Origin: Castellaniella sp049651205
Lineage (GTDB): Bacteria > Pseudomonadota > Gammaproteobacteria > Burkholderiales > Burkholderiaceae_B
Length of the DNA stretch: 64,000 nucleotides
Direction of reading: 5' to 3'
Assembly: GCF_049651205.1 (NCBI RefSeq)
Contig: NZ_JBASBR010000014.1
Coordinates: 1 to 64,000 of the forward strand
The position numbers were made by a program, and so were the translations under genes. Positions 33,340 to 42,299 of the stretch are shown piece by piece. Positions within the stretch are counted from its first letter, which is position 1. The number at the start of each line of letters is the position of its first letter. The notes below the pieces were generated by a model. That model made no database searches and was not told the DNA's origin. It saw only the letters and a program-made list of their open reading frames with translations.

Positions 33340-35271
33340 ATGAAAAGCGCCACACGGGTTACACCTTCTCGTCCCAGAATCTGCATCATCGGCTACAAGC
33401 GACTCAGCCACCTGGTGCACTCCGTCATCGACGAGTACAGCACTCGCGCAGACATTGAAGTGATCGATGAAGTCTTTGATGCTGCGCTCAAGGCTGCCCG
33501 CTATCGCGAACAAGAGAAACTTGCCGACGCCTTCATCAGTGGCGGCGCCAATGCCTCCATCCTGCGGGCAACCCTGAGCAGCCCGGTGGCCAGAATCAAG
33601 GTCAGTGGCTACGACATCCTGCTTGCCTTGCTTAAAGCCGGCGATATCTCCGATCGCGTCGGGCTGATCACCTATGGCGAAACAGACGCACAGCTGGATT
33701 CGATCAAGGCCTTGCTGAAACTGAAAATCGACCAAAGAGCCTACCGCAGCGCGGACGAAGCCAAAGACTGCTGCATGAGCCTGATTTCTGCCGGGTTTTC
33801 GGTGATTGTGGGCTCGAGCGTTGTGGTGGATCTTGCCGAGCAACACGGCGTACGCGGCATCCTGGCATATAGTCGCGGCGCGGTGCGGCAGGCCATCGAA
33901 GACGCCATCGAACTGGCCTACGCTGCCCGCCTGGAGGCCATCAAATTTGAGCAGCTCGATAGCGTGCTGCGCCACCTGAGTGAAGCGGTGGTGGCTGTGG
34001 ATGAACACGAGCAGGTCACCGCAATCAATCCCGCCATGGAACATGTGCTGGGCGTCACTCGGCGGGAAGCTATTGGCCACAAGCTGGGCGCCCTGTCTGC
34101 GCAAGCCTCGTTAAAGTCCACCATCGACCAGGATTTCAGCGAGCACGCGGCAGTCACGAACATCGGCCATCAAACCTATATTGCCAACAAGGTACCTATT
34201 CATTCCCAGGGAGTAATCGCAGGCGCGGTGATGACGCTGATGCCAGCCAGTGCGATCCAGCACGCAGACACCAACCTGCGCACCGAGAAGCGCCCGGGGC
34301 ACCCGGTTGCGAAATACCATTTTGAACAAATCGCCGGCAGCAGCAAGCCCTTTGTACAGGCATGCAATACCGCCAAACGTTATGCCCGCACAAGCTCCAC
34401 GGTGCTGATCACCGGTGAAAGCGGTACCGGTAAAGAACTTTTTGCACAGGCCATCCATAACGCCAGCGCCCGCAGCCGCAACCCCTTTATTGCACTCAAT
34501 TGCGCAGCATTTCCAGAGCAATTGCTGGAAAGCGAGCTGTTCGGCTACGAAGAAGGGGCCTTCACGGGCTCGCGCAAAGGCGGCAAGCCCGGCCTTCTAG
34601 AGGTTGCACACACGGGCACCGTGTTTCTGGATGAAATCGGTGACATGCCGGTTTCCTTGCAAACGCGGCTGCTGCGTATCCTGCAAGAAAAAGAAGTTAT
34701 TCGCCTGGGTGGGGCTCAGCCCATCCCGGTGGATGTGCGCATCATTGCAGCCACCCACCACATCCTGCAAGATCGGATCCAGCAAGGGCTTTTCCGCAGC
34801 GACTTGTTTTATCGCCTGAACATTTTGCACCTGCATTTGCCCAGCCTGAGAGACCGGCACGATGACATCGCCCTGCTTGCCATCCGGCTGCTGCAATCGT
34901 TTCTGAATCGGGCCCAAATCTCGCTTGGCGCCCAACTGATCCTGGCACCGCTGATGCCAAGACTTATCGCCTACGATTGGCCCGGCAATGTACGCGAGCT
35001 GGAAAACGTGGCAGAGCGCCTGGCCAGCTTTGCAGTGGCATGCACCACCCCGGCAGATCTGGATTACGGCTTGATCCGCCAAAACCTGCCGGAGATATTT
35101 TCATCCGGTGCCAGCCCGGCGACCAGCCACGCAAACAGCCTGGATATCAGATCAGTAAAAGCGGCCCTGGCCCTGGCCCACGGCAACCGCCACAAGGCCG
35201 CAGAACAATTGGGCGTGAGCCGCACCACGCTATGGCGCTGGATTAAAGCGCATAAGGTAATCGACTGCTGA
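33340..35271 (+). CDS. Sigma-54-dependent transcriptional activator, PrpR-like
   Basis: A 643-residue enhancer-binding protein. It has a PrpR-type N-terminal sensor domain (about 10-195), a PAS-like domain (205-305), an AAA+ sigma-54 interaction domain (about 330-560) and a C-terminal Fis-type helix-turn-helix (about 605-640, HKAAEQLGVSRTTLWRWIK). Walker A is GESGTGKE (359-366), Walker B FLDEIG, and the sigma-54 contact loop reads GAFTGS (406-411), a variant also used by PrpR. I choose the ATG at 33340; the frame continues upstream to a TTG without a conserved sequence. It is divergent from the CoA-transferase/ABC operon and very probably activates it in response to a pathway acid or CoA ester. 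Confidence 0.9.
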   Translation: MKSATRVTPSRPRICIIGYKRLSHLVHSVIDEYSTRADIEVIDEVFDAALKAARYREQEKLADAFISGGANASILRATLSSPVARIKVSGYDILLALLKAGDISDRVGLITYGETDAQLDSIKALLKLKIDQRAYRSADEAKDCCMSLISAGFSVIVGSSVVVDLAEQHGVRGILAYSRGAVRQAIEDAIELAYAARLEAIKFEQLDSVLRHLSEAVVAVDEHEQVTAINPAMEHVLGVTRREAIGHKLGALSAQASLKSTIDQDFSEHAAVTNIGHQTYIANKVPIHSQGVIAGAVMTLMPASAIQHADTNLRTEKRPGHPVAKYHFEQIAGSSKPFVQACNTAKRYARTSSTVLITGESGTGKELFAQAIHNASARSRNPFIALNCAAFPEQLLESELFGYEEGAFTGSRKGGKPGLLEVAHTGTVFLDEIGDMPVSLQTRLLRILQEKEVIRLGGAQPIPVDVRIIAATHHILQDRIQQGLFRSDLFYRLNILHLHLPSLRDRHDDIALLAIRLLQSFLNRAQISLGAQLILAPLMPRLIAYDWPGNVRELENVAERLASFAVACTTPADLDYGLIRQNLPEIFSSGASPATSHANSLDIRSVKAALALAHGNRHKAAEQLGVSRTTLWRWIKAHKVIDC

Positions 35272-35377
35272 CTGGCTCCACGCAAACAATTGACATATGC
35301 CATATTTCAGCACCCGCTGATGGTGACAACCCGGAGGGTTTCGTCCTACTCTTCTGTCGTGCTTAGAGGAGTTTTTC

Positions 35378-35890
35378 ATGAGTGAGTTTGAATTTCAGCC
35401 TGGCGTCATCCGCCGTCTCGGTGATGTCTACGAGGGGCGACTACAACGCAGCATCGATCATCGCCCGGCTGAAGTGTGGCAGATGCTGACTGCCCCGGAT
35501 CGTCTGGCGCAGTGGCTGGCGCCCGGCTCCATCCAGTTGTGCAAGGGTGGCGCCGTACACATCAATTTCGCTGACAGCGGCACCTTGATAGAAAGCACCG
35601 TGCTGGCATTCGAACTCGAGCGGCAGCTCGCCTATTCGTGGAGTAGCGGCAGCGAGCCTCAGCGGCCCCTGTCATGGTCGCTGGAAGCCGTGGACGAAGG
35701 CACTGTGCTTACCCTTGTCGTGCAGGTGCCCATACAAGAAGACATCGCCAAGGCCTGCGCAGGCTTCGAGGGCCATCTTGAGATGCTGCTGGCCGCGCTC
35801 GAAGGTGTGCCCATCCGTTTTCCATTTGATCTGTTTCTGCAAGCGCGCACGGCGTATCAAGCGGCGGTTGCAGCGCTCGTTAAAGCATAG
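35378..35890 (+). CDS. SRPBCC/AHSA1-type protein
   Basis: A 170-residue START-like (SRPBCC) fold protein with the family core RSIDHRPAEVWQMLTAPDRLAQWLAPG (about 25-51) and later V.SFELERQLAYSWSSG and FEGHLEMLLAALEG. These small proteins bind hydrophobic ligands in a cavity; the ligand is unknown. The ATG has GAGGAG about 7 bp upstream. It lies between the sigma-54 activator and a LysR regulator and has no obvious operon partner. Confidence 0.8.
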   Translation: MSEFEFQPGVIRRLGDVYEGRLQRSIDHRPAEVWQMLTAPDRLAQWLAPGSIQLCKGGAVHINFADSGTLIESTVLAFELERQLAYSWSSGSEPQRPLSWSLEAVDEGTVLTLVVQVPIQEDIAKACAGFEGHLEMLLAALEGVPIRFPFDLFLQARTAYQAAVAALVKA

Positions 35891-35963
35891 GCTTTCGGTC
35901 GCATCGTCCATCACACAGCCGGTTGCGTGAGTCGGTTCAGGCGGTCGAAGCCATACGATTTCA

Positions 35964-36923
35964 CTAAAGCCCCTCCGCATCAGCAGACGGTTCGGCAGTA
36001 CGCGAAAAATCACTCACGCCCACCCAATCGCCTTGGGCGACAAGCCCACGAGCCACGTTGCGCATGACTACGCGCGCAGCCAGGGCCGCCGGTGAGAGCT
36101 CATCATCCGAGAGGCTGACCAGGTACCCGCGGCGGCTGAGCCACTGGTCGGAAATCCTGGCGGCTTGCAGCTGCGTGCGCCCCGCGCGGCTGATGGCAGC
36201 GTCGGGCTGAATGGTGGCCACAAGCCCTGCCGCCACCGCGTCCATCAGGACGGCCAGCGAATCAATCTCCATGACGATATTCAGGCCCAGCGCGTGACGG
36301 TCGGCCGCTGTGGACAACACGCTGCGCAGCCCATGCATATGCGTGGGCATGGCCAGGGGCAGATCACCCAGGCGCGCAAGCGGCACGCTGTCGCCCTCAG
36401 GAAACCCGGCAAATCCCACCTTGGCCATGACATAAAGCGATTCTTCAAACAGCGGCATCACCGAGCAGCCCCAGTTAGGCTCATCGCCAAACAGGATGGC
36501 CAAATCCAGCTGGCGTGATTTCAGCATCGCCGCCAAGTGCCCGGAAAGCGACTCGACCAGGTGAAACCGGACATCTGGATACTGCTGCCGCATCGCGATG
36601 AGCAACGGCAAGGCCACCACCGATGCCGTGGTGGGCGCCAGCCCGACACTGACGTGGCCCGCCAGGCGCGCACTTTGCGCCGAGCGCACGGCTTCGTCCA
36701 CATGACGCAAGGCCAGTTGCGCCTGGCGAAAGAACGCAATGCCCGCATCGGTGGGGATGACGCCCTGATGGGTGCGTTGCAGCAGGCGGGTGGAGAGCTC
36801 TGACTCCAGCCGGCTGATCTGCTGGCTTAGCGTCGAGGACACCACGCCCAGCTCGCGGGCGGCCTTGCCCAGGCTGCCCTGCCGGACAACGCAAACGAAA
36901 TATCTGAACTGACGGATTTCCAA
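35964..36923 (-). CDS. LysR-type regulator divergent from TcuA-like gene, TTG start
   Basis: A 319-residue LysR protein with an N-terminal winged helix-turn-helix (about 1-60: EIRQFRYFVCVVRQGSLGKAARELGVVSSTLSQQISRLE) and a periplasmic-binding-like effector domain (about 90-290). The family start falls on a TTG at 36923 with GGAG about 9 bp upstream; the next in-frame start lies further upstream as a GTG and would add residues not seen in LysR proteins. By position it likely controls the divergent flavoprotein-TRAP genes in response to their substrate, as TcuR does for tricarballylate. Confidence 0.85.
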   Translation of the reverse strand: MEIRQFRYFVCVVRQGSLGKAARELGVVSSTLSQQISRLESELSTRLLQRTHQGVIPTDAGIAFFRQAQLALRHVDEAVRSAQSARLAGHVSVGLAPTTASVVALPLLIAMRQQYPDVRFHLVESLSGHLAAMLKSRQLDLAILFGDEPNWGCSVMPLFEESLYVMAKVGFAGFPEGDSVPLARLGDLPLAMPTHMHGLRSVLSTAADRHALGLNIVMEIDSLAVLMDAVAAGLVATIQPDAAISRAGRTQLQAARISDQWLSRRGYLVSLSDDELSPAALAARVVMRNVARGLVAQGDWVGVSDFSRTAEPSADAEGL

Positions 36924-37144
36924 ATGGAAGGCTCCAAAAATCCTGCATCCAGCGGCGACACACACGCCGTCACCCTGAGATTCTATCTCGCACCCTCACG
37001 AAAGTTCACGATTCGTGAATACCTATTGAGCGCATGCCCTCTAGCGACCACGACTCCACAGGCATATCGTGAAAAGCAGACAGGCAGATGAGCCTATTTT
37101 TTTCTCCTGGCCAGCGGCCCGGCCGGACAACGGAGACACATGAC

Positions 37145-38638
37145 ATGAGCAATGACCAATACGACGTGATCGTCGTGGGCGCCGGAAACGCCGCCCTGTG
37201 TGCTGCACTCGCAGCACGAGAACAAGGTATGAAAACCCTGGTGCTCGAAAGAGCACCAGAGTCAGAGCGCGGCGGCAATTCTTACTTCACGGCCGGTGGA
37301 TTCCGGTTCGCGCACAACGGCCTGGAGGATATCGCCCAGGACATTCTGGTGGATCTGACCCCGGAGGAACGCGACAACATCGTGTTGCCGCCCCATGATC
37401 GCCAGACGTTTTTTGACCTCCTTATGGATGTCACCGGCGGGCGGGCCAATGAAGAGCTGGCCTGGATCCTGATCGACCAATCGCGTCCCGTGATGGCCTG
37501 GATGCGCAGCCACGGGGTGCGCTTTCTGCCCATGTACGGACGCCAATCGTTCCTGGTGGAAGGCAAGCAGCACTTCTTTGGCGGGCTGGCGATAGAAGCC
37601 GTGGGCGGCGGCGCCGGCCTGGTGGAATCGGAAATTGCTCTGGCAGAGAAACTGGGCGCGGAGATCCGCTACGAGACGGCAGCCGTCGATCTACTGCAAG
37701 ACGATCGCGGCGCCATCCACGGGGTACGGGTACAAACACCGGCCGGCTACCAATCCATTACGGCACGTGCCGTTATCCTGGCAAGCGGCGGCTTCGAATC
37801 CAACCCGGAAATGCGTGCCCGCTACCTGGGCCCAGGCTGGGATTTATGCCATGTCCGTGGGACACGCCACAACCTGGGCGAAGGCATCAAGATGGCGCTG
37901 AAAGCCGGCGCCAACCCGTTTGGCAACTGGTCCAGCTGTCACGCCTGCGAGTGGGACATCTCGGCACCGCCCTATGGCGACCGCTGGGTACTGGACAACT
38001 TCCAGAAGCACTCTTACCAACTGGGCATCATCGTCAACAATGAGTGCAAGCGCTTTGTGGACGAAGGCGAAGATTTCCGCAACATGACCTACGCCAAATT
38101 TGGGCGCGAGATCATGAAGCAGCCCAAGCGCACCGCCACACAGATATTCGACCAGAAAACCGTGGGCATGCTGCGCGACGAATACCGCATCAAGCAGGTT
38201 ACCAAGGCCGAAGCACCCACCATCCGTGGGCTGGCCGATCAGCTTGGGCTGGATCCGGACGCGCTGGAGCAGACCGTCAACGAATACAACGCAGCATGCG
38301 GCGATCAACCCTATAACCCGGCCGTACTCGACGGCAAAGGCACCACCGGCATCACTCCGCCCAAGTCCAACTGGGCCCTGCCGCTGGACAAACCGCCTTA
38401 CGTGGCCTTTGTGACAACCACCGGCATCACCTTTACCTTCGGCGGCCTGCAGATCAATGCCCATGCCGAGGTTCAAGGCACGATGGGCCGATCCATCCCC
38501 GGCCTGTTTGCAGCCGGCGAGCTGGTGGGCGGGCTGTTCTACGAAAACTACCCAGGCGGCACCGGCCTGATGTCCGGTTCTGTGTTTGGCAAGCTTGCCG
38601 GCGAAGGCGCTGCACGCTACGCAAAAGCTGTGCAATAA
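37145..38638 (+). CDS. FAD-dependent dehydrogenase, TcuA (tricarballylate dehydrogenase) family
   Basis: A 497-residue flavoprotein of the succinate dehydrogenase/fumarate reductase superfamily. The FAD motif VIVVGAGNAALCAALAA lies at about residues 7-23, with ERAPESERGGNS next to it and the C-terminal FAD motif GLFAAGELVGGLFYENYPGGTGLM near 455. The N terminus resembles TcuA, which oxidises tricarballylate to cis-aconitate. The ATG at 37145 directly precedes the FAD motif; the open frame upstream starts earlier with no similarity. The usual electron-acceptor partner TcuB is not next to it; a TRAP transporter is. Confidence 0.8.
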   Translation: MSNDQYDVIVVGAGNAALCAALAAREQGMKTLVLERAPESERGGNSYFTAGGFRFAHNGLEDIAQDILVDLTPEERDNIVLPPHDRQTFFDLLMDVTGGRANEELAWILIDQSRPVMAWMRSHGVRFLPMYGRQSFLVEGKQHFFGGLAIEAVGGGAGLVESEIALAEKLGAEIRYETAAVDLLQDDRGAIHGVRVQTPAGYQSITARAVILASGGFESNPEMRARYLGPGWDLCHVRGTRHNLGEGIKMALKAGANPFGNWSSCHACEWDISAPPYGDRWVLDNFQKHSYQLGIIVNNECKRFVDEGEDFRNMTYAKFGREIMKQPKRTATQIFDQKTVGMLRDEYRIKQVTKAEAPTIRGLADQLGLDPDALEQTVNEYNAACGDQPYNPAVLDGKGTTGITPPKSNWALPLDKPPYVAFVTTTGITFTFGGLQINAHAEVQGTMGRSIPGLFAAGELVGGLFYENYPGGTGLMSGSVFGKLAGEGAARYAKAVQ

Positions 38639-38791
38639 GGGGGTTTAGTTGCTTGTCAGGTTTCGCGCAGTAGACTGAAACCGCTATTTTCAGACCGAGA
38701 GAAGCGGCCGTTGTGCGCAGCCATCCGGGTAATCAGACCCACAGCAAACGGGCACGGGTGACCAGCGCTTCCATTATCAAAGGAGCACACC

Positions 38792-39811
38792 ATGAATCAC
38801 CCTATCCGTAAGCTATTTGCCATCTCCAGTATCGGCGCAGCCTGCCTGCTGGGGATGTCAGCCACGCAGGCGGCAGACCTGACCGTACGCCTGGCCTGGT
38901 ACATGCCACCGCATACTGCGACGGCCGATCAAGGAGAAAATTTTGCCAAGGCCATCACGGATCTGAGCAAAGGATCCATCAAGGTTGAAACCTACCCATC
39001 GGGCTCCCTGCTGAAGGAATCCAATATTGCGCAGGGGCTCAGCAACAACACCACCAATATGGCCATTTTTGGCATGCACTGGTGGTCCAAGTACGAACCA
39101 TCGCTGGAATGGGACACCATCCCCTTTTTGGTGGATGATGCCAGCTTGCTGCTCCAGACCCTGCACGGCAAGCTGGGCCAAGATGTTAATGCCAGCCTGA
39201 ACAAACACAATGTAGAAGTGATTGGCTGGGGCTTTTACGGCTACGCAGAAAGCTATATCAATACCAAGCACGTCATCAAGACGCCTGCCGACATCAAGGG
39301 CCTGAAAATCCGCTCTGAAGGCAAGCTCTCGGCCAAGTTTCTGGCCGCCCAGGGGGCCACGCCGGTGGCCGTGGATTCCAGCGAGGTGTACACGGCCTTG
39401 CAAAGCGGCAGCCTGGACGCAGCCGTCTCGGGATTGTCGAGCATCATCTCGCGCAAGTGGTACGAAGTTGGCCACTACATCACCGCTATCCATTACGTCC
39501 CGCTGGTGTACCCCATCCAGGTCAACGCCAAGTGGTGGAAAGGCCTGACGCAAGAGCAGCGTGACATCATCAGCAAAGCTGCCGTCAGTACCGAGAAACT
39601 GGCCGTCGCCGACATCGAGAAAGAATTCAACGACGATATCGCCATTGCAAAAAAGAATGGCAACGACGTCTATCGGCCAACGGATGCTGAGCTGAAAGAA
39701 TGGAAGGCCACCGCCGGCGTGCAGGCACGCAAGGACTATGTGGCGGAAACAGGCGCCAGCGGCCAGCAGATACTGGACGACGTGGACGCCGCACTCAACA
39801 ACAAGAAGTGA
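38792..39811 (+). CDS. TRAP transporter solute-binding protein (DctP family)
   Basis: A 339-residue periplasmic binding protein with a signal peptide (about 1-27, TQA-A) and the DctP-type fold: RLAWYMPPHTATADQGENFAKAI, SGSLLKESNIAQGLSNNTTNMAIF and GLKIRSEGKLSAKFLAAQGATPVAVDSSEVYTALQSGSLDA. Such proteins mostly bind carboxylates; the conserved arginine in KIRSEG would bind a carboxyl group. It is the first TRAP gene, with AAGGAG before the ATG, and is followed by a strong hairpin before the membrane subunits. Confidence 0.92.
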   Translation: MNHPIRKLFAISSIGAACLLGMSATQAADLTVRLAWYMPPHTATADQGENFAKAITDLSKGSIKVETYPSGSLLKESNIAQGLSNNTTNMAIFGMHWWSKYEPSLEWDTIPFLVDDASLLLQTLHGKLGQDVNASLNKHNVEVIGWGFYGYAESYINTKHVIKTPADIKGLKIRSEGKLSAKFLAAQGATPVAVDSSEVYTALQSGSLDAAVSGLSSIISRKWYEVGHYITAIHYVPLVYPIQVNAKWWKGLTQEQRDIISKAAVSTEKLAVADIEKEFNDDIAIAKKNGNDVYRPTDAELKEWKATAGVQARKDYVAETGASGQQILDDVDAALNNKK

Positions 39812-39843
39812 TCCGGGCACACTGCTCGTAATCATCCACTGTA

Positions 39844-39869
39844 CTGTCCGGCTAACCACAGCCGGACAG
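39844..39869 (+). repeat. Intercistronic hairpin between TRAP dctP and dctQ genes
   Basis: Perfect 10-bp stem (39844-39853 with 39860-39869) and a 6-nt loop, ending 13 bp before the dctQ start and not followed by a T run. It probably stabilises the upstream mRNA so that the binding protein is made in excess over the membrane subunits. Confidence 0.7.
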
Positions 39870-39882
39870 CAAGGGGGCAATA

Positions 39883-40410
39883 ATGACTGAATCATCTGCA
39901 AGGTCCCCCAGCGGGGGGCGCTGCGTGCAAGCGGCACAACACGCCGTCACAAAGCTGGGGACCACTGTCGGCTATCTCTCAGCCGTCTTCATGATCGTGA
40001 TGGCGGCATCCATCATTTTAGGCATCGTGATGCGCACCACCCACATCGATAACTCCTGGACATATGATGTGGATCTGTTTGCTCTGTCCTGGCTGGCTTT
40101 CGTGGGGGCGTCATATACCGCACTGCGCGAAGAGCACGTTACTTCGGGCATCGCGCTGGAAAACATGTATCCGCGCAGCGCCCGGATCATGCACATCCTG
40201 CGTTTCATCATCATCGCCGGATTCCTCGTGGTGTTTACCATTTCGGGCTACACACAGTTCAGCGACAGCCTCCTGGCCCACGAAACCACGCTGGACGTCA
40301 TGAGCTGGCCTGTCTGGATTCCACACCTGGCCTTACCGGTGGGCACCCTGCTGTGGCTGATCTTCGAAGCCCACCTGTTTGTACGCCGCCTGACCACCCC
40401 CCGGAGCTGA
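39883..40410 (+). CDS. TRAP transporter small permease (DctQ family)
   Basis: A 175-residue inner-membrane protein with four predicted helices (about 27-50, 65-85, 100-125, 140-165), the normal DctQ topology. It has an unusually long hydrophilic N terminus of about 25 residues. It starts after the intercistronic hairpin and ends 1 bp before the large subunit start. Confidence 0.9.
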   Translation: MTESSARSPSGGRCVQAAQHAVTKLGTTVGYLSAVFMIVMAASIILGIVMRTTHIDNSWTYDVDLFALSWLAFVGASYTALREEHVTSGIALENMYPRSARIMHILRFIIIAGFLVVFTISGYTQFSDSLLAHETTLDVMSWPVWIPHLALPVGTLLWLIFEAHLFVRRLTTPRS

Positions 40411-40411
40411 C

Positions 40412-41704
40412 ATGGTCTTTACACTCACATTGGTTTCGCTGGGCGTATTGCTCATTCTCGGGGTTCCCATTGCCGTATCACTGCTGATCAGCGGCACGGT
40501 GGGCTACATGATGACCATCGGCTTTGATCCCGGAATGACTGCCCTGGCGCAACTGGCCTATACCGACCTCAACTCCTTTGTCATCATCGCCATCCCGCTC
40601 TATATCCTGATGGGGCAGATCATGCTCAAAGGAGAATCCGGGCGCGATCTGTTTGATTTTGCACAGCGGATCGTTGGCCGCCTGCCTGGCGGGCTGGCTG
40701 TGGCCGCCACCGTGGCCAGCGCCATCTTTGCGGCAATCTCCGGCTCATCCACCGCCACCGCCGCCACCATCGGTTCAATCAGCGTCCCCGAGATGTGCGA
40801 CCGTGGCTATGACAAGCGCATGGCAGCCGGTGTCGTGGCCGTTGCCGGCACCCTGGGGATTTTGATCCCGCCCAGCATCTCGTTCATTCTTTATTCACTG
40901 GTCACCAACGCTTCCGTTGGCAAGCTGTTCATGGCCGGTGTGCTTCCCGGCATCATGCTGGCTGCCATGTTTTGCCTCTACTCCATTTACTGGGCCTGGC
41001 GCAGAAACCAGCGCAGCGGCGGCAAGGTCTCGATTTCTCGCGAACACGTGCCCTTTACCTGGGGCATGTGGGGCAGCCTGTTCATGATCCCCCTGATCCT
41101 GGGCGGCATCTACACCGGCTGGTTTACACCCACCGAAGCCGCCGGCGTGGGCGTCATCTACGCCTTCATCCTGACGACATTCTTCAAGCGCACACTGACC
41201 TGGCAGCGCTTTATCGACGCCGTGCGCGACAGCGTTGTCACCAGTTGCATGATCCTGATGCTGATTGCTGGCGCAGGCGTGTTTGGCAATACGCTGTCGC
41301 TCTTGCGCGTACCACAAGACTTTGCCACCTGGCTGGAAGGCCTGCAGCTGGCACCCTGGCAGTTTCTGATTGCCATCAACCTGCTTTACCTGGTTTTGGG
41401 TATGTTCATGGATGCCTCGGCCGCCATCCTGGTTACCGTACCCATCCTGCTGCCCGGCCTGGTGGCGATGCAAATTGATCTGGTCTGGTTTGGCGTGATT
41501 CTGGTCATCAACATGGAGATCGGCGCCGTTACCCCACCGGTGGGGATGAACCTGTTTGTCGTCAAGGCCCTGCGCCCGGATTACACCATCCGCGATGTGC
41601 TGATTGGATCCTTGCCATACGCCGGCTTGGGGTTGGTGGGGCTGGCGCTGGTGGTGATTTTCCCGCAGATCGCGCTGCTGCTGCCCAGTATGGGTGGCGG
41701 ATAA
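40412..41704 (+). CDS. TRAP transporter large permease (DctM family)
   Basis: A 430-residue polytopic transport subunit with about 12 helices that couples sodium flow to solute import. DctM landmarks include VIIAIPLYILMGQIML, AISGSSTATAATIGSISVPEM, AAGVVAVAGTLGILIPPSI and GMFMDASAAILVTVPILLPG. It starts 1 bp after dctQ. Together with the dctP-like and TcuA-like genes it should import and oxidise a di- or tricarboxylate. Confidence 0.95.
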   Translation: MVFTLTLVSLGVLLILGVPIAVSLLISGTVGYMMTIGFDPGMTALAQLAYTDLNSFVIIAIPLYILMGQIMLKGESGRDLFDFAQRIVGRLPGGLAVAATVASAIFAAISGSSTATAATIGSISVPEMCDRGYDKRMAAGVVAVAGTLGILIPPSISFILYSLVTNASVGKLFMAGVLPGIMLAAMFCLYSIYWAWRRNQRSGGKVSISREHVPFTWGMWGSLFMIPLILGGIYTGWFTPTEAAGVGVIYAFILTTFFKRTLTWQRFIDAVRDSVVTSCMILMLIAGAGVFGNTLSLLRVPQDFATWLEGLQLAPWQFLIAINLLYLVLGMFMDASAAILVTVPILLPGLVAMQIDLVWFGVILVINMEIGAVTPPVGMNLFVVKALRPDYTIRDVLIGSLPYAGLGLVGLALVVIFPQIALLLPSMGGG

Positions 41705-41746
41705 GCCGGCACAACAAACGGTTTGCCACTGCATGCATAGTAAATC

Positions 41747-41783
41747 CTCATTGGGCACGGCTTTATGGCCGTTTCCCGATGAG
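41747..41783. terminator. Imperfect hairpin after TRAP operon
   Basis: Arms CTCAT...ATGAG, GGG...CCC and ACGGC...GCCGT pair around a short loop with a few mismatches. There is no clear T run, so this may be a weak terminator for the TRAP operon or for the convergent DUF1801 gene. Confidence 0.45.
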
Positions 41784-41786
41784 CAC

Positions 41787-42173
41787 TCAATCAGCGCGCC
41801 AGCCCGGCATGCCACATGATTCTTTGATCCAGGCAAGCAGCTGGGCGGATTCTAGCTCCTCCAGGGATTTGATCTTCACATACCGCGATGCGTCTCCAAG
41901 CACCGGCGGCTTGTGCAGCTTGTCGCCATTCAGAAACACGACGTTGACCGACACGTGATACGCGGCAAGTTCGATACACCAGCCAAACTGCGGACAGCCG
42001 TAATAAGCCTTGCCCCATTTGATCGCGAATCGGGCATCCTTCAGATGATCCCGAATCAAATGATCCAGCGCTGACACGACGGAATTCATGGCCGGCATGA
42101 CACCTGCAATCCAGCGATCGACCTCATCATGGGTATCAGCCGGCACTGGCGGCTTTTTTGTCTTCAAATCCAT
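41787..42173 (-). CDS. DUF1801 domain protein
   Basis: A 128-residue protein with the DUF1801 (YdhG-like) pattern: VDRWIAGVMPAMNSVVSALDHLIRDHLKDARFAIKWGKAYYGCP, then WCIELAAYHVSVNVVFLNGDKL and a C-terminal YVKIKSLEELESAQLLAWIKE. The function of the family is unknown. No operon partner is visible; it lies convergent to the TRAP operon at the left edge of an accessory-looking block. Confidence 0.85.
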   Translation of the reverse strand: MDLKTKKPPVPADTHDEVDRWIAGVMPAMNSVVSALDHLIRDHLKDARFAIKWGKAYYGCPQFGWCIELAAYHVSVNVVFLNGDKLHKPPVLGDASRYVKIKSLEELESAQLLAWIKESCGMPGWRAD

Positions 42174-42299
42174 GGCGCTCCTCGTATTGATGGCGTCTTA
42201 GCGACGCCATTGGTCATGTTCATGGCTTAAGGCTGCAGCTTCCAACTTACAATAATTTAGCTGCAAACCCGCCGGCTGTGTAGCTCACACGCCCCGGCC

